Of a stretch of 64,000 bases of DNA, positions 1-15,194 are shown in pieces. The position numbers were made by a program, and so were the translations under genes. This DNA comes from Cristatella mucedo (taxonomy: Eukaryota > Bryozoa > Phylactolaemata > Cristatellidae): contig WPIO01000008.1 of NCBI GenBank assembly GCA_009760855.2, positions 5,054,501 to 5,118,500 of the forward strand, written 5' to 3'. The notes under the pieces are model-generated. The model saw nothing but the letters and a program-made list of their open reading frames with translations, searched no databases and had not been told where the DNA came from. The stretch's first letter is position 1. The number at the start of each line of letters is the position of its first letter.

Positions 1-70
1 CGGGGAAACTTGCCTTTTCTACTGAGAGAAGGACGAGAAGGCGCGACGAGAGCGTTAAGGATTCGCGTAT

Positions 71-140
71 GGAGACCTACTAGAACGTTCCCATCCGATG
101 GTCTTTGGAGACCTACCAGAAGATTCCCATCCGATGGTCT
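71..140. repeat. 36-bp tandem duplication (two copies)
   Basis: The block GGAGACCTAC...CCATCCGATGGTCT occurs at 71-104 and again at 107-140, with three mismatches. Each copy contains the palindrome CCATCCGATGG-like core. Confidence 0.85.
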
Positions 141-177
141 TGATGAGCGCGAATGACAAGTAAAAACGACGTATCAT

Positions 178-225
178 TTTACAGCACCCTAAGAGAAGCA
201 AATCTCTTTCTAGACACTTCGCGCG
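178..225 (-). mobile_element. LINE-A 3' tail fragment
   Basis: Matches the hairpin tail shared by the LINE-A copies of this window (GCACCCTAAGAGAAGCAAATC then TCTTTCTAGACACTTC) in reverse orientation. No coding part remains. Confidence 0.5.
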
Positions 226-346
226 CAGGCGCAGGAATGAAAAGTTAGCGCCAGTAAGATGCACTCGCGACCTCGTGACCAGGAACCGGAAGCTCGATGC
301 GGTCGACGCGGAGCGACGCCCAAGACGCGCCGCCGCTCAGAGCTCA

Positions 347-347
<1 letters not shown>

Positions 348-384
<37 letters not shown>

Positions 385-388
385 CTCT
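348..388. repeat. (CT)n microsatellite
   Basis: About 18 CT units with minor interruption at the 3' end. Confidence 0.95.
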
Positions 389-668
389 TTAGCCACGCTG
401 TCGTACGATAGCCGTTCCCCGCTGGCTGCGGCAGAACCCTGCGCCTCCAGTCGGAAGTCGCACTGCCCGGAAGCCTCTTTGCTCCACCCGTCCAAAAGGA
501 AGAGGTGCAGATTCGTAGCTCCCATTTGGAGAGCAAAGCTCGGTTGGCCTCTGCGGTGCCTGTCTCGTCGCACGAACCGTCTCTCTTTGCGAACCATAAA
601 AGACAATAGTCTCCCACTTGATGAACACGGTGGCCCTCTCTGAAAACTGACCCTGAACTGAACTGAAC

Positions 669-712
669 GCCCCGCCCCGCCCCGCCCCGCCCCGCCCCGC
701 CCGCCCGCCCGC
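669..712. repeat. (CCCCG)n array
   Basis: Six CCCCG pentamers followed by three CCCG tetramers. The complementary strand is G-rich with runs of four G and could form a G-quadruplex. Confidence 0.9.
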
Positions 713-1304
713 CGAGCCTCTTACGGCCGCTCTCCCGGTCCGCTGTTCCACGAATCCCGGCGGGCAGTCGGGACGGGCTATCGGCCATTTATATCGGCCA
801 TCTCACACCTAAAAGGGGACGTTCCCCGTTCGAGGAGGCTGCTTCTTTTGCTGGTGTATTCTCGCAGCCCCTTCAGCACGACCCGCGGAGCGGGGGCGGG
901 GCGGGGGAGGGAGGAGAACTTCCTCCGCACGCCCCTTTCTCAGGCCTCTCCGAAAGCCCTCTTGCCGCGCGCGGCGAGCCACCGTGGAGGAGCAGCACTC
1001 GACAGACGTGCAGCGAAGGCGAGCGATGTCTCGGCGTGTCAGAAAAAAATATCGACTCGGCGAAATTGACGCACAGGTCGGCGAAGGAAATGGCGAGCGA
1101 GTGGCGGCGGCCAGCTGCAGCCGATCGGGAGTCTAATAGGTGCCGGCTGCGGCTGCGGCGGCGGCGCCGCAGCGGTGACGGCGGCGGCGCGAGTCCAGAT
1201 ACGGGGCGTAATAACGCTGTAATAGCATTGGCTGGCGACAATCGATTGGGCGCCACGATTACGGACGACCGGCAAGCTCACGGCGTTGGGGCGTCGCTAA
1301 TTGA

Positions 1305-1348
1305 GCTCGCTCGAGCGTGGCTCTTCAACGAGCCACGCGCGAGCGAGC
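1305..1348. repeat. 19-bp stem hairpin
   Basis: Arm 1305-1323 (GCTCGCTCGAGCGTGGCTC) pairs with 1330-1348 with one mismatch; the loop is TTCAAC. Confidence 0.9.
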
Positions 1349-1440
1349 GAGCGAGCACTTCGGAGCCGTCTGAGACCGTCGACGGCTTTGAGTGGTAGAA
1401 GAAAGACACTCGCCGCTCGCCGCCACTCTGCCATGCTCAC

Positions 1441-2117
1441 TCTGCGCGTACGATAGCTAGGTGCGTGTACCTTGGCAGGAGCTCAAACTTAATGAATGCT
1501 GGAATCCTTAAATCTTTGAGGATCGAGTCAGCCTCAAAAACTCACGGTTTGAATTACCGTGCTGTCGTTAAGACATAAATTTGGAAAAGTGTCTCACCCA
1601 AGTGAGATCATGCACGTGCATGGGGCCGGAGGCAGTGAAACTTGGCTACGACGCCACGGTGGGCATCCTGAGGGTGTGACGTGTCGGGAAGCGGCACGCT
1701 CCGTATTATCTCTATTAAACCTCTCTCGTCACCACTTTCCTGCTCTCACCAGCGTTCTCTTGCGTCACTTTCTTGCTTTCCTTCTCTCCAGAAGATTCCT
1801 GTTCGGCCACCTTTGAGAAATGACCGCCATCCCAACCGCTTCCAACCATTCATTTCCCTGAGAAATTAAGATTCTTGCTATGAAAACTTCAACTTCAGCC
1901 CATTTTTGATGGGTAGAGTGGAGATTTGAAAGTGGACCAGGAAGTCTTCTCGAGTTCCTTACGAAGTGTTCGCGAAGACTCACTCGCTGCTTTCAGAAAC
2001 TAGGCAGAAATTTTTGCTGGACCCGAGAAAGACCAAATCTCTCAGGACATAAGCTTCACGAGCTCGCTCGACGAGCCTAGCGAACCTGCGGCCGACTGAG
2101 TTCACTTTTTTCTTGCC
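1441..2117. other. Unassigned sequence and intron 5' of the GPCR exon
   Basis: No open frame here resembles GPCR TM1-TM3 or any other family. The last part carries the pyrimidine-rich tract of the acceptor at 2119. Confidence 0.5.
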
Positions 2118-2119
2118 AG

Positions 2120-2978
2120 GTACGTAGCCATCTGCCATCCATTTTTAAAATATAAGATGGCGCCATACAGACGAGCCATCCTCAAGACCACGATCGCCTC
2201 GTTGTGGGTCTTCTCGGCGCTATTTGCCATACACGACGCCTACTACTACAGGCTGCCCGACATCGACGAGGCTGCCATAAATCGTCACGGCGACCTACTT
2301 TCAGCATTAGTTGCAGAGACTAGGTTCGTGCCCGACCCAGCCGTCCTTCGGAACGACCGCCGTCTCGTGGTCTGGAGAGTCGAAGCCCGACCCTGCGCGA
2401 TGCACATGGTCGCCATGTGCACACAGATGGGTGGTGACATAAAACTCTTCGTCGTCCTCCAGTTCGTGCTCTTCTTCGTGCTTCCGGCAATCGCATGCCT
2501 CTGGTGCTACGCGTCGATGATCCGAACCTTGTGGATACAGAAGCCGGTTGGCGATGCTCACCGTTTGGCGGCTGTTGCGTACAGCTCCAACTACCGGAGC
2601 AAGCTGGCCGGGCGAAAGAGGAATGCACTGGCGCTGCTCGGTCTGGCTCTGGCCTACTTGGCCTTCTACAGCCCCTACTTCATCTACGTTGTCCTAGGGC
2701 CGCCGAGCCGCCCCGACAAGGTCGACGACGTCGACCCGAATGACTTCCGGTTTAACGAAACCCTCGTTGCCGTGCACGTGCTCTTCCACTGCACTGCCCT
2801 CCTCAATCCTGTCTTCTACGTCGCGGCGAGCCGGTCGCTCAAGCCCACCGCCATGCAAATGGCAGCGAAGCTGTGTGCCGGTGCGGCCAAGACAGCTGGG
2901 CAGGGAGCCGCCTCGGGCAATCCACTCAGGGGAGGCCGCAGAGGCACGGCGACAGGCTACGCCGGCGGCAGTGGCTAG
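2120..2978 (+). CDS. Class A (rhodopsin-type) GPCR, last coding exon (TM4 to C-tail)
   Basis: The exon follows a good acceptor (pyrimidine-rich tract ending TTGCCAG, AG at 2118-2119). Its first base completes an Arg codon and the text continues YVAICHPFLKY, so the intron cuts the DRY motif at the end of TM3, a recurrent intron position in class A receptor genes. It encodes 285 residues: TM4 (about residues 20-38), an extracellular loop with a Cys in EARPC that could bond to TM3, TM5 (FVLFFVLPAIACLWCY), a basic third loop, TM6 (ALLGLALAYLAFYSPYF) and TM7 with NPVFY, the NPxxY motif. The usual TM6 CWxP is altered: SP is kept but the Trp is absent. A Gly/Arg/Ala-rich tail ends at TAG. The exon or exons for the N-terminus and TM1-TM3 are not recognisable in the 2.1 kb upstream and probably lie outside the window. 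The likely role is plasma-membrane G-protein signalling, perhaps for a neuropeptide; the ligand cannot be told. Confidence 0.85.
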
Positions 2979-3497
2979 CCACTGCCTCCGGCGAGATATC
3001 AAACGAAGCGTCGTTGTCATCGTTATTGGAGATCCTTTCGACATCAAACACAGTTGGCGATAAAGCGCACCGCTTTCCTACTTTTCCACGTATGTTTAAG
3101 CTTTCATAAGCTCCCTATTGTTTAAAATATGCCTCTATACTGGTCCGTCGATATCTGTGAACAAAATGTCCCACCTACAGCCCTTACGTTGTACAAAATG
3201 AAACACCTATCGCCCTTTTATCTTTTCTTTGAACCCGATAGATTTTGTTCCATCATTGTATCTTGAATTATCGTCGCGAACGGCACAGAACGCTAGCCGA
3301 CGTGCAACACCACCAGTTTATTCTACCTAAACACGGAGCAGGGTGAAGCACGACTCTCCTCGCCCCTCTCGCCCACCGGAGTCTCCCCCCCCCCCGACTC
3401 CCTTGTCAAAACAACCAGTAATAGCACGTCCCGGCTGCTTACCACATCGAGTGTCACAGCCCACTCGTACAGCGATCAGGGGCAGTGTCATCAACTA

Positions 3498-3503
3498 AAT
3501 AAA
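3498..3503 (+). promoter_or_regulatory. Candidate poly(A) signal for the GPCR gene
   Basis: An AATAAA hexamer lies about 520 bases past the GPCR stop codon, the first such signal I see downstream on the + strand. It would give a 3' UTR of roughly 540 bases. Position is the only support. Confidence 0.4.
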
Positions 3504-4257
3504 ACCACAATCATTAAGCGAGTGCACGCACAGGGATATTTAATTCCCTTGGGTTTTAATGCGGTTACTTTTTCATCGTACATATTATTATTATTATATT
3601 CTTTCGAAGCCATATCATCAGCTCTGGTTCTCAGGTCACTCAGCTCACCTCTTACATGCACAACGACGTCATGACGATGATACGATGCAGTTTAGAGTCT
3701 TTCTTTTTACTCTGTGACGATCGGAAGCGAAGCTAACGACGGTTTATCACGCTGCTGATGTCACTTCCGTCACGCGTTTCATCGAGACGACTCTTATTCC
3801 TACTTCCTATCTATCAGGAGCTCAGCGCTTCGTACGAGACGCTCCATATTTGATGCTTCCTCGGTATGAAGTCGTTCCTCATTCGCTTCCGCTGAGCGTG
3901 CAGCACAGCTGGATCGGCATCTGCTTGCTGAAGGTGTTTCAGCCAGCAGACAGTCTGGACAATCATAGCGAGGTGTGCACCGACGGTCGGCTGAATTAGG
4001 ATACACCCTCGTCTGGAAAAACTGAAATTAAAACCTAGCAGCTCTTCTAGGAAAACTGAAGCCATGTCCATAGTTAACAAATTGGCTGAAATAAGTCCAC
4101 CCACTGCTTTGTCGATCCGCCCTGCCGCGACACGGTCCGTTCAGCCAGCCGGCTCCAGTATCCTTTCCTATGACGTCATGTGTCAGCTGCTGGCAGAAGA
4201 AATTTCAGTGAGCAGCTGCTCCACCCCCAGTAACTCTGCAAAATTGGGTTAAGCGTC

Positions 4258-4393
4258 CATGATATAATTTAATGTAATATACTATATCTCCGTCTGTAAC
4301 TCCACAGAGCCACAAGACTATGTGGGTGTTGCGCAAGTGAGTTTTTTTATATCGAACTCACAGCCTAAGCGGTATTCGGTAGCTAACATACTT
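4258..4393 (-). mobile_element. LINE-B 3' end, part 1 of an interrupted copy
   Basis: Nearly the same as 37948-38095 (ATCTCCGTCTGTAACTCCAC...CCTAAGCGG...CGGTAGC). In that copy the sequence runs straight on into CAACAAAGAGAAAGTG, but here it breaks after ACTT at 4393 and resumes at 5242. Confidence 0.8.
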
Positions 4394-4476
4394 TGCAACG
4401 GAGCAGCTCTCAGGCTAGCCGCGATATTAGCCCTTGCCTTAGTGGGTCTGACGAGGGCACCTAGAGCAACCGTTCA

Positions 4477-4737
4477 GGCGACGGACTAGCCTAGGACTAG
4501 CCTAGGACTGGACTAGGACTAGCCTAGGACTGGACTAGGACTGGCCTAGGACTGGCCTAGGACTGGCCTAGGACTGGCCTGGGACTGGCCTGGGACTGGC
4601 CTGGGACTGGCCTGGGACTGGCCTGGGACTGGCCTGGGACTGGCCTGGGACTGGCCTGGGACTGGCCAAGGACTGGCCTAGGACTGGCCAAGGACTGGCC
4701 TAGTGCTAGCCAAGGACTAGCCAAGGACTAGCCAAGA
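4477..4737. repeat. 11-bp minisatellite (GGGACTGGCCT)n
   Basis: About 22 copies of an 11-base unit; the central copies are identical and the outer copies carry A/G changes (GGACTAGCCTA, GGACTGGCCAA). The homogeneous centre with diverged flanks is typical of an array growing by unequal exchange. Confidence 0.95.
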
Positions 4738-4805
4738 AGAATTAGGCCTAGGATGGACACCGAGAGCTAGGGTCCGACAAAAACAATAACAGCTACGCCC
4801 AAGGT

Positions 4806-4806
<1 letters not shown>

Positions 4807-4862
<56 letters not shown>
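4807..4862. repeat. (GA)n microsatellite
   Basis: About 28 GA units, uninterrupted, inside the LTR-like insertion. Confidence 0.95.
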
Positions 4863-4864
<2 letters not shown>

Positions 4865-5241
4865 ACGCTTCGAGAGCACGAGAGACGAAACTACGGCGAC
4901 GGACACTTAGACTGCGCAGTTGTGTTCTGCCGGCTACTCAGTTAGCTGCTAGTATCTTGGGGTGCTGTAGCGGCCCTCCTTCGGGGTTGGGACAATCGCT
5001 AGCGACGCGTGCATAGGGTAGTTATTATACGCGGGCTTCGGGAGTTCGCGAAGTTAACTCCGTCGGTCCGGTGCGTGCCGCGTAAAGCGCTTGCGCCGGC
5101 GCGTAACCGCTACGAACAGGCCCACAATAAACTGTTGCTTTCGGCACCCAGTTGTGGCCGCCTGTGTTTTAACCGCATCGCAGCACTGCATCACACAGTC
5201 CACCGGTAGAGAGCCGGGGGACGAGCTTCTACGCGGTTACA

Positions 5242-5560
5242 CTTCATCTCGTGCAACAAAGAGAAAGTGGGAAGCATAGCAGTTAGGAGAGCAGTTGAGG
5301 TTGTGGAAGTAGAAAGTAGCAGCTCAGGACCACTGGAAAGGATGAGCCATAGTCGGCAGCAGAAGAGTAGTTTTCATTGCGTAAGAACCGTGGAAGCAAG
5401 TTCCACAGTCTAGGACCTGCAGAACTAAAGCTTCTGTCGCCAACTGTCTTTAAGCGGAGTAATGGAACAGCTAATTTATTGTCCAGACCTGAGGGTACGA
5501 GGAGGCTGAAGCTGGTGCAACATTTCATGTCGATGTGCCTGTACTTATAGTGTGTGCACT
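5242..5560 (-). mobile_element. LINE-B coding C-terminus, part 2 of an interrupted copy
   Basis: Translated on the - strand it reads [20 protein letters not shown] then [17 protein letters not shown], the conserved C-terminal end of CR1/L2-like reverse transcriptase ORFs, here 5' truncated. Confidence 0.85.
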
Positions 5561-5806
5561 TGGCCAGATTGCAGATTCACTTCATCATAACGAGTACGTG
5601 TCGATTTTTTACAAGTACTAGTTTAAGCCGGCTTCCTCTACCAAGCTCTTCATAAAAATTCGTCATTCACAGCTTTTGCTTTGTCCGGTGGGCCTAGACT
5701 AGACTGAGCTCGGCGGCATACCAAAACATCGCTCTGTGCGGCATCAACCGACTCTCTCTCCCTTACGCCCCAAGAACAGGCCAACCGACTGACCGGCTAA
5801 GTTGAC

Positions 5807-6003
5807 AAATAAAAAAAAATGCTATTATATAACAGCCTCTTTTTGTATAGCGACAGAAGAGCCCTTACGGCTATCACCACCGCTTGCAGTGGTAAAGTGG
5901 TAAAGTGATAAAGGATCGCCCACTGCAGGATTCGAGCCCACGACCTCGGGGCCGAGGTCGTGAAAAGCAACCGCCTTACCTAGTGAGCCATTACGGCTCC
6001 CCT
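5807..6003 (-). mobile_element. tRNA-derived SINE (SINE-1)
   Basis: On the - strand a tRNA-like head GGGAGCCGTAATGGCTCACT...GGTAAGGCGG (A box) is followed by GGGCTCGAATCC (B box), a body shared with four other copies, and a T-rich tail. The head is tRNA-like but carries an extended variable region and is not a functional tRNA gene. Confidence 0.85.
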
Positions 6004-6155
6004 AGCTCGCAAAGATGACGGTGCCCTTGCTGCTTCGGCAAGGCCATGCACTTTCGGAGCACTGTGCCAAGGCTACTGATACCAAGGTTCGCTCCGAATG
6101 GGGCTTCAGTGTGAGGCCGCAATGTGAGGCCGATCCAAAGGAAAGAAAAGAAATC

Positions 6156-6232
6156 TATATATACCTATATCTATATATATATCTATATATACCTATATCT
6201 ATATCTATATCTATATATATCTATAAATACCT
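6156..6232. repeat. TATATC/TATACC AT-rich microsatellite
   Basis: An imperfect array of TATATC, TATACC and TATATA units. Confidence 0.9.
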
Positions 6233-6889
6233 CCTCGGACAGGGGAGCAGCACAGCTGCTGCATAGCATACACGTCTATTCGTGCACATCTCGAGCTCGG
6301 TCAACTCGCACAGAATAGCTACACCATGCTTACACAATAACTGACAGGACAATGTATATCCAATGTGCACACTACCATTACGTAAGCAATAACATCAACT
6401 GGTAAACCGTACTAAAGCAGGACACGGTGTTTCTCAAAGCCTGACCATCAGGCAGCATCTAAGCCACCCAGCCAGTGTGGTTAAGATACTGGTCCCTAAC
6501 GGCACCAAGTCATGCACTTGATCCAGAAAAAAATCTACGCATCCCTCAACTCTCAGTATTCGGGCTGGCTAGAGCATAACTCAAAGCCCGGAGCATCCGG
6601 TAACACCGTGCTGCAGGGAGTAATCCCGTAGCACACTTGAGTGGCTATAGTGGTCCTACTTACATGCTTGTTACTAAAGACTAAACCAGACCACTTCAGC
6701 AGGCAAGTTAGCGATTTTTAAAGGTAGTGACATTTTTTAGGGTTTCGTAGCATTTATAGCACCAACCTGCACCACATTTCTGCCCACTACTGCGTGGTGG
6801 AGGATAACACTGTACACTGTATACCCAACCAGTCTCTTCCCTTCTGGATCGATACATGCAGCTATGCAATACCAAGTGAGAAACACGGC

Positions 6890-7925
6890 AGCAACCAAGT
6901 AAAGTGGGTGCTGATACTACAGCATCGACGAGGCCATTGCAATAGCGACATTAGAAGATTTCTTGGGATTGAAGAATTCAATGTCTTCGATGCTATCAAG
7001 AGATTTTCTGGGACTGGTTTGATGGCCTACGAAGCCGGATCTGGCCGGCTGGGCACGACCGATGACCGACTCATTAAGGTGGTAGCACCTCATAACAGAA
7101 CTGCCAAAATCTGAGACATTGCACGGTCATAAAAAGATGCTACATGGATCGATACCAGTAAAGATATGGTAAGGAGGTTATGTAAGCATGGCACCTTCCG
7201 GCACGTTGCAAAACGCAAGCCTCTGCTCACCAGCCATCAGCAAATGTAAAGCGCCTAGAAAGAAATCAAGTTCTCTGAGGGCGCTTTATCAAGTACATTA
7301 TTATAAAATAGAATGCTTTCAGTGGGTAGTACGACCATGCCAACTGGACAAGGGAAGACGGGAATTCTGCTGTATGGTCTAGTGAAAGTAGCTTACTTAG
7401 ATGATATTTAGTAATGGAAAGCGAGTCGGGTGAGTTAGCTGGAGAAAACATGAGGCATACAAGATAAAAAATAAGGCAAGACTGCCTTTAAATGACTAAA
7501 ATTCGGAGGCAAATTGATGGTTGTGGGGCAGCTTGGCCACAAAATCAGATCTAAGGTATTACGGACCACCACGTGTACCTTCTGGAGGTCAAGCAACTTG
7601 GATAGCAAAGCACGAACACTCTGCTTGCAAGATACAGACCCGCGCACACTACCAGGCCAGTAAAGCACTTAATCGATTAATCCTGTGGTGGTGATGCAGT
7701 GGTTACAGTCAGTCCCACTTCTTCGGATGCCTAATCTGAACCCATTCGAACGTTTATGGGACAGGCGATTGAGGCGCACGGTGTTTCCGCTATATCTGTG
7801 GCAAAATTGTTCATTAAAATTCAGGCTCTGTCGAATGCTATAGCAAAAGAGACACCAAAAAAGCGTGTGACCTCTGAGCCTGTGCAGATAGTGGAAATCA
7901 TTAAGAATTGTGGTCGGGCTAAGTC
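6890..7925 (+). pseudogene. Tc1-like transposase remnant, interrupted by a LINE tail
   Basis: The N-terminal helix-turn-helix part reads RRFLGIEEFNVFDAIKRFSG and TTDDRLIKVVAPHNRTAKI. A middle part (NWTREDGNSAVWSSES) lies after 7330. A C-terminal part (NLNPFERLWDRRLRR, the Tc1 DDE third-acid region) lies near 7725-7790. Stops and frameshifts are scattered throughout, so it is dead. A LINE-A tail sits between the N-terminal and middle parts. Confidence 0.8.
7237..7309 (+). mobile_element. LINE-A 3' tail nested in the Tc1 remnant
   Basis: AGCAAATGTAAAGCGCCTAG, then the hairpin tail and an ATTATTAT end. It lies within the transposase reading, so it inserted later than the Tc1 element. Confidence 0.75.
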
Positions 7926-8161
7926 ATACTGAATACACGCATGGAAGAACGAATGAGTTTGTGTGCTTTCAAATAATATTTTCGAATGCTGCGCCCAACG
8001 TAAGTATGCCTGGCATTGTAAAAAATCCTCGTATTACACGAACGGAACTGCAGCAGTGGCTACATAATTTTTGATTTTTTTTAGCGACTAAAGCGACTAA
8101 AAAAAGGATTTTTTAAAGACTGACCGCAAGACCGCTTGAATACCTCAAGTTCTGCAAGGTC

Positions 8162-8167
8162 TTTATT
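8162..8167 (-). promoter_or_regulatory. Candidate poly(A) signal for POLR2H
   Basis: TTTATT on the + strand reads AATAAA on the gene strand, about 395 bases past the POLR2H stop. It is the nearest such hexamer downstream that I saw. Confidence 0.4.
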
Positions 8168-8560
8168 TGCAAAGTCCAAATTTCTTTACAGCAAAACAGC
8201 AGCAGCTGAGATGGCAGCACCAGCACATCATAGAGACCACGCCATGACAAGGCCACCACATTCGCTAAATGAATCAGTGCACGTACAGGAGGCCGATCGA
8301 GGTGGGCACCGAGCAACGTGCAGGCAGCTCTGGACAGGGCCAATCGGTCAGTCCAACGTGCAGACTAAAAAGGCAACAAGCTGAATGTCAGCAGGCAGCC
8401 TGCCCCCCCCCCCCGGTGTAGCTAACTATCCAGCTGCAATGTGTGAAGTTCTGTGGAATCGGTCCATTGCTGACGGTCTATCGCTGCTATGGGAAAGCAG
8501 GGGTGCCATAACGACGAGCAGTAGCTGCACTTCGAGCAGCAACGACAATTAGGACCCGCA

Positions 8561-13033
<4,473 letters not shown>

Positions 13034-14274
13034 TTTCCACACGGACGTGACACTAACAACCGAGATCTATTGGCCGCCAAACGGCCACGTGCCAAGCAAA
13101 GTGAAAGTAAATGACCTTCAACTTCGCGTTGACTTCCGGCCGAATGTAGGCGCGGCGGCGTGCCTTCCGCTGACGATCTTGGTATCTCGTTATGTCGGGT
13201 TTGGCAATACTCCGTAATTTAGTGCCCTCCAATCCTGCCGGTAAGCCAGTAGGGCTGAAGTCCTCGCGGCAAATTCAGAGCGTTTCGTCTCGCACTTGCG
13301 CAGTCGTTGAAGCTAACGCACCGTCCTGGCGTAGCTAAAGAGCTGGAAACTGCCACCCGCCCTCTGCTGTCTCTGACCTGGTCCGAAGAGACTTGGCGAG
13401 TGAAAAATTCGCTCATTTGCCAGTGCGGTGTTTTTGTTTTTAGCTTCTCCTGGACGTGCGCTGTGCGTACGAACGGCGGAAACCGACGCGCCAGCGTCGT
13501 GCCAGCCAGTCGCGCGATTTGGTTGCGGTAGCGATGCCACGTGCTGCAGCGTTAATGCGACCTGCTGCGATAGTGAAGCGACGTGCTTTGGAAATTCGTA
13601 TACTTCACCCGACTTCGGTTGGGTTTCCCAGGGCTTCCGAGCCTTTCTATTTAAGCTGGAAGGCGTTTCGTGACCGGCGCAAGCGTGGCCTGAGCGGAAA
13701 AAGCGGTCTGGCGAGGGTGGGGTACTGAGGCTGCTGAGACACGCGCTGGCACTGGAAGACTGCAGTAGAGCGCTCCTTGAGACTGGGTTCCAGCGTACTA
13801 CCGTATATTTGTAGTTTGTCATCTCATCTTTCATGCTGCGGCTGCTCACTTCTATTGAATTTGTAAGTTTGCTTACCCATGTATGGACTCAGGGAATTTG
13901 TGGAGCTGTCAGTAAGGCCCGTTTAATGGGTAGGATGTGCACATTAGGCGCTTTTATCTGGAAAGACCAGAGCGTTTGAGTGCAGCAGTGGTTCCTTCCC
14001 TGCTGCCTTTGGATGTCTTTTCAAGAGCCTCTGGCCACTGAAGGCCCAGACGCATCTCTCGAGAGCAACGAGACACCCAAGTTATCTTTGCATTAGGCAG
14101 TGAGAGACGTGCCGCGAGAGACGTGCAACCCAGAGCTCTCAGAATGCGCCAGACATTTTCCGCACCGGATCGCCGGAGCCTTAGAGTGTGGCCGAGCCAT
14201 CGACGAGCCGAAAACGCTCGGCAGCTTTCTTTCAAGGCACCTGACAACGTGGGCAACCGTGGCAATTAGGATTC

Positions 14275-14385
<111 letters not shown>

Positions 14386-15194
14386 GTCGGAGCAGCTAAA
14401 AATGGACGGGATTACCTTATCACACTCCGGGCCACGGAAGGTAGTTTGTGCTTGTAGTAAGGCCATTCACAAGGAAACATCGGCCACAACGGAAACAACC
14501 ACAATCGGAAACAACGGACTTCGATTGTCACTAAGTGCATCAGATTTCGATTATTGTTCTTGGATGGTCTTTTTTCCTAATGCTTTAACCCTCAAATAAA
14601 TAGGTGATTGCAATTGCTCGATAAAAACTTCAATTCCTGGGTCAGGTCAATATTTTGAAATTATCCGGTTATGCTGTTAGTTATGCTGTAAGTGTCAGAT
14701 TTGCACATATAGCACGCGTTGTGCCGCTAGGTTAGGCGAGCATACCACTCTAGAGTAGTATCCATAGAAGTCTAAGAGTACATGTATCTTAAACGAACAT
14801 TTTAGTTTATGTTATTATAGAGTTAGAGAGTAGTGAATAGCCATTTTGATTGACTTGGCATTAAGAGGTTGATTTCAACCAGAAGACGCATTCTACGTGT
14901 GAGGACAATTTATCAAGACAATAGCAAAGAAATGAAAGCGTCTGTAAAGATGTGCGAATAATGCAAAGCATACTTCGGCATGCCTGTTGGGGATCAAGAC
15001 AAGCCCCGACAGGCCCCTCATTTCAATGCGAACACTGCAAGAAAACTTGAAGATAATGTGAACAAGTGCTGCTTGCTAGATGGACTTTCTCGCACGATAT
15101 TGCCTAATGTGTGAATCATCATTTTTTAATTTAAATGATTATGGTTGGCTGACGGGCTGGTGCAGGGGAGTAAAGAGAGTCGTGAAGGTTGTTA

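Larger units (their letters stand above)
270..1440. other. GC/CpG-rich block, possible promoter region
   Basis: Dense in CpG compared with its surroundings. It holds a CT tract (348-388), a CCCCG pentamer array (669-712) and a 19-bp hairpin (1305-1348). I found no convincing exon in it on either strand. A CpG-rich promoter or first non-coding exon is possible but unproven. Confidence 0.4.
4394..5241 (+). mobile_element. LTR-like insertion (about 848 bp) inside a LINE-B copy
   Basis: Comparison with the uninterrupted LINE-B copy at 38 kb brackets an extra segment that begins TGCAACGG and ends CGGTTACA, flanked by ACTT on both sides (3-4 bp duplication). TG...CA termini, short near-inverted ends and an AATAAA at 5127 (about 115 bp before the right end) fit a solo LTR. 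It contains an 11-bp minisatellite and a GA tract. No gag or pol was seen. It could instead be another kind of insertion. Confidence 0.5.

Noticed and set aside
2307..2628. Open frames on the - strand opposite the GPCR exon
   Set aside because: They are shadows of the GC-rich coding exon; the + strand frame has seven-helix receptor motifs.
4477..4737. CRISPR array
   Set aside because: Repeats are 11 bp with no spacers, in a eukaryotic genome.
5870..6003. tRNA gene
   Set aside because: A and B boxes are present but the arms do not close into a cloverleaf, and the unit continues into a body repeated at five other sites; it is a SINE.
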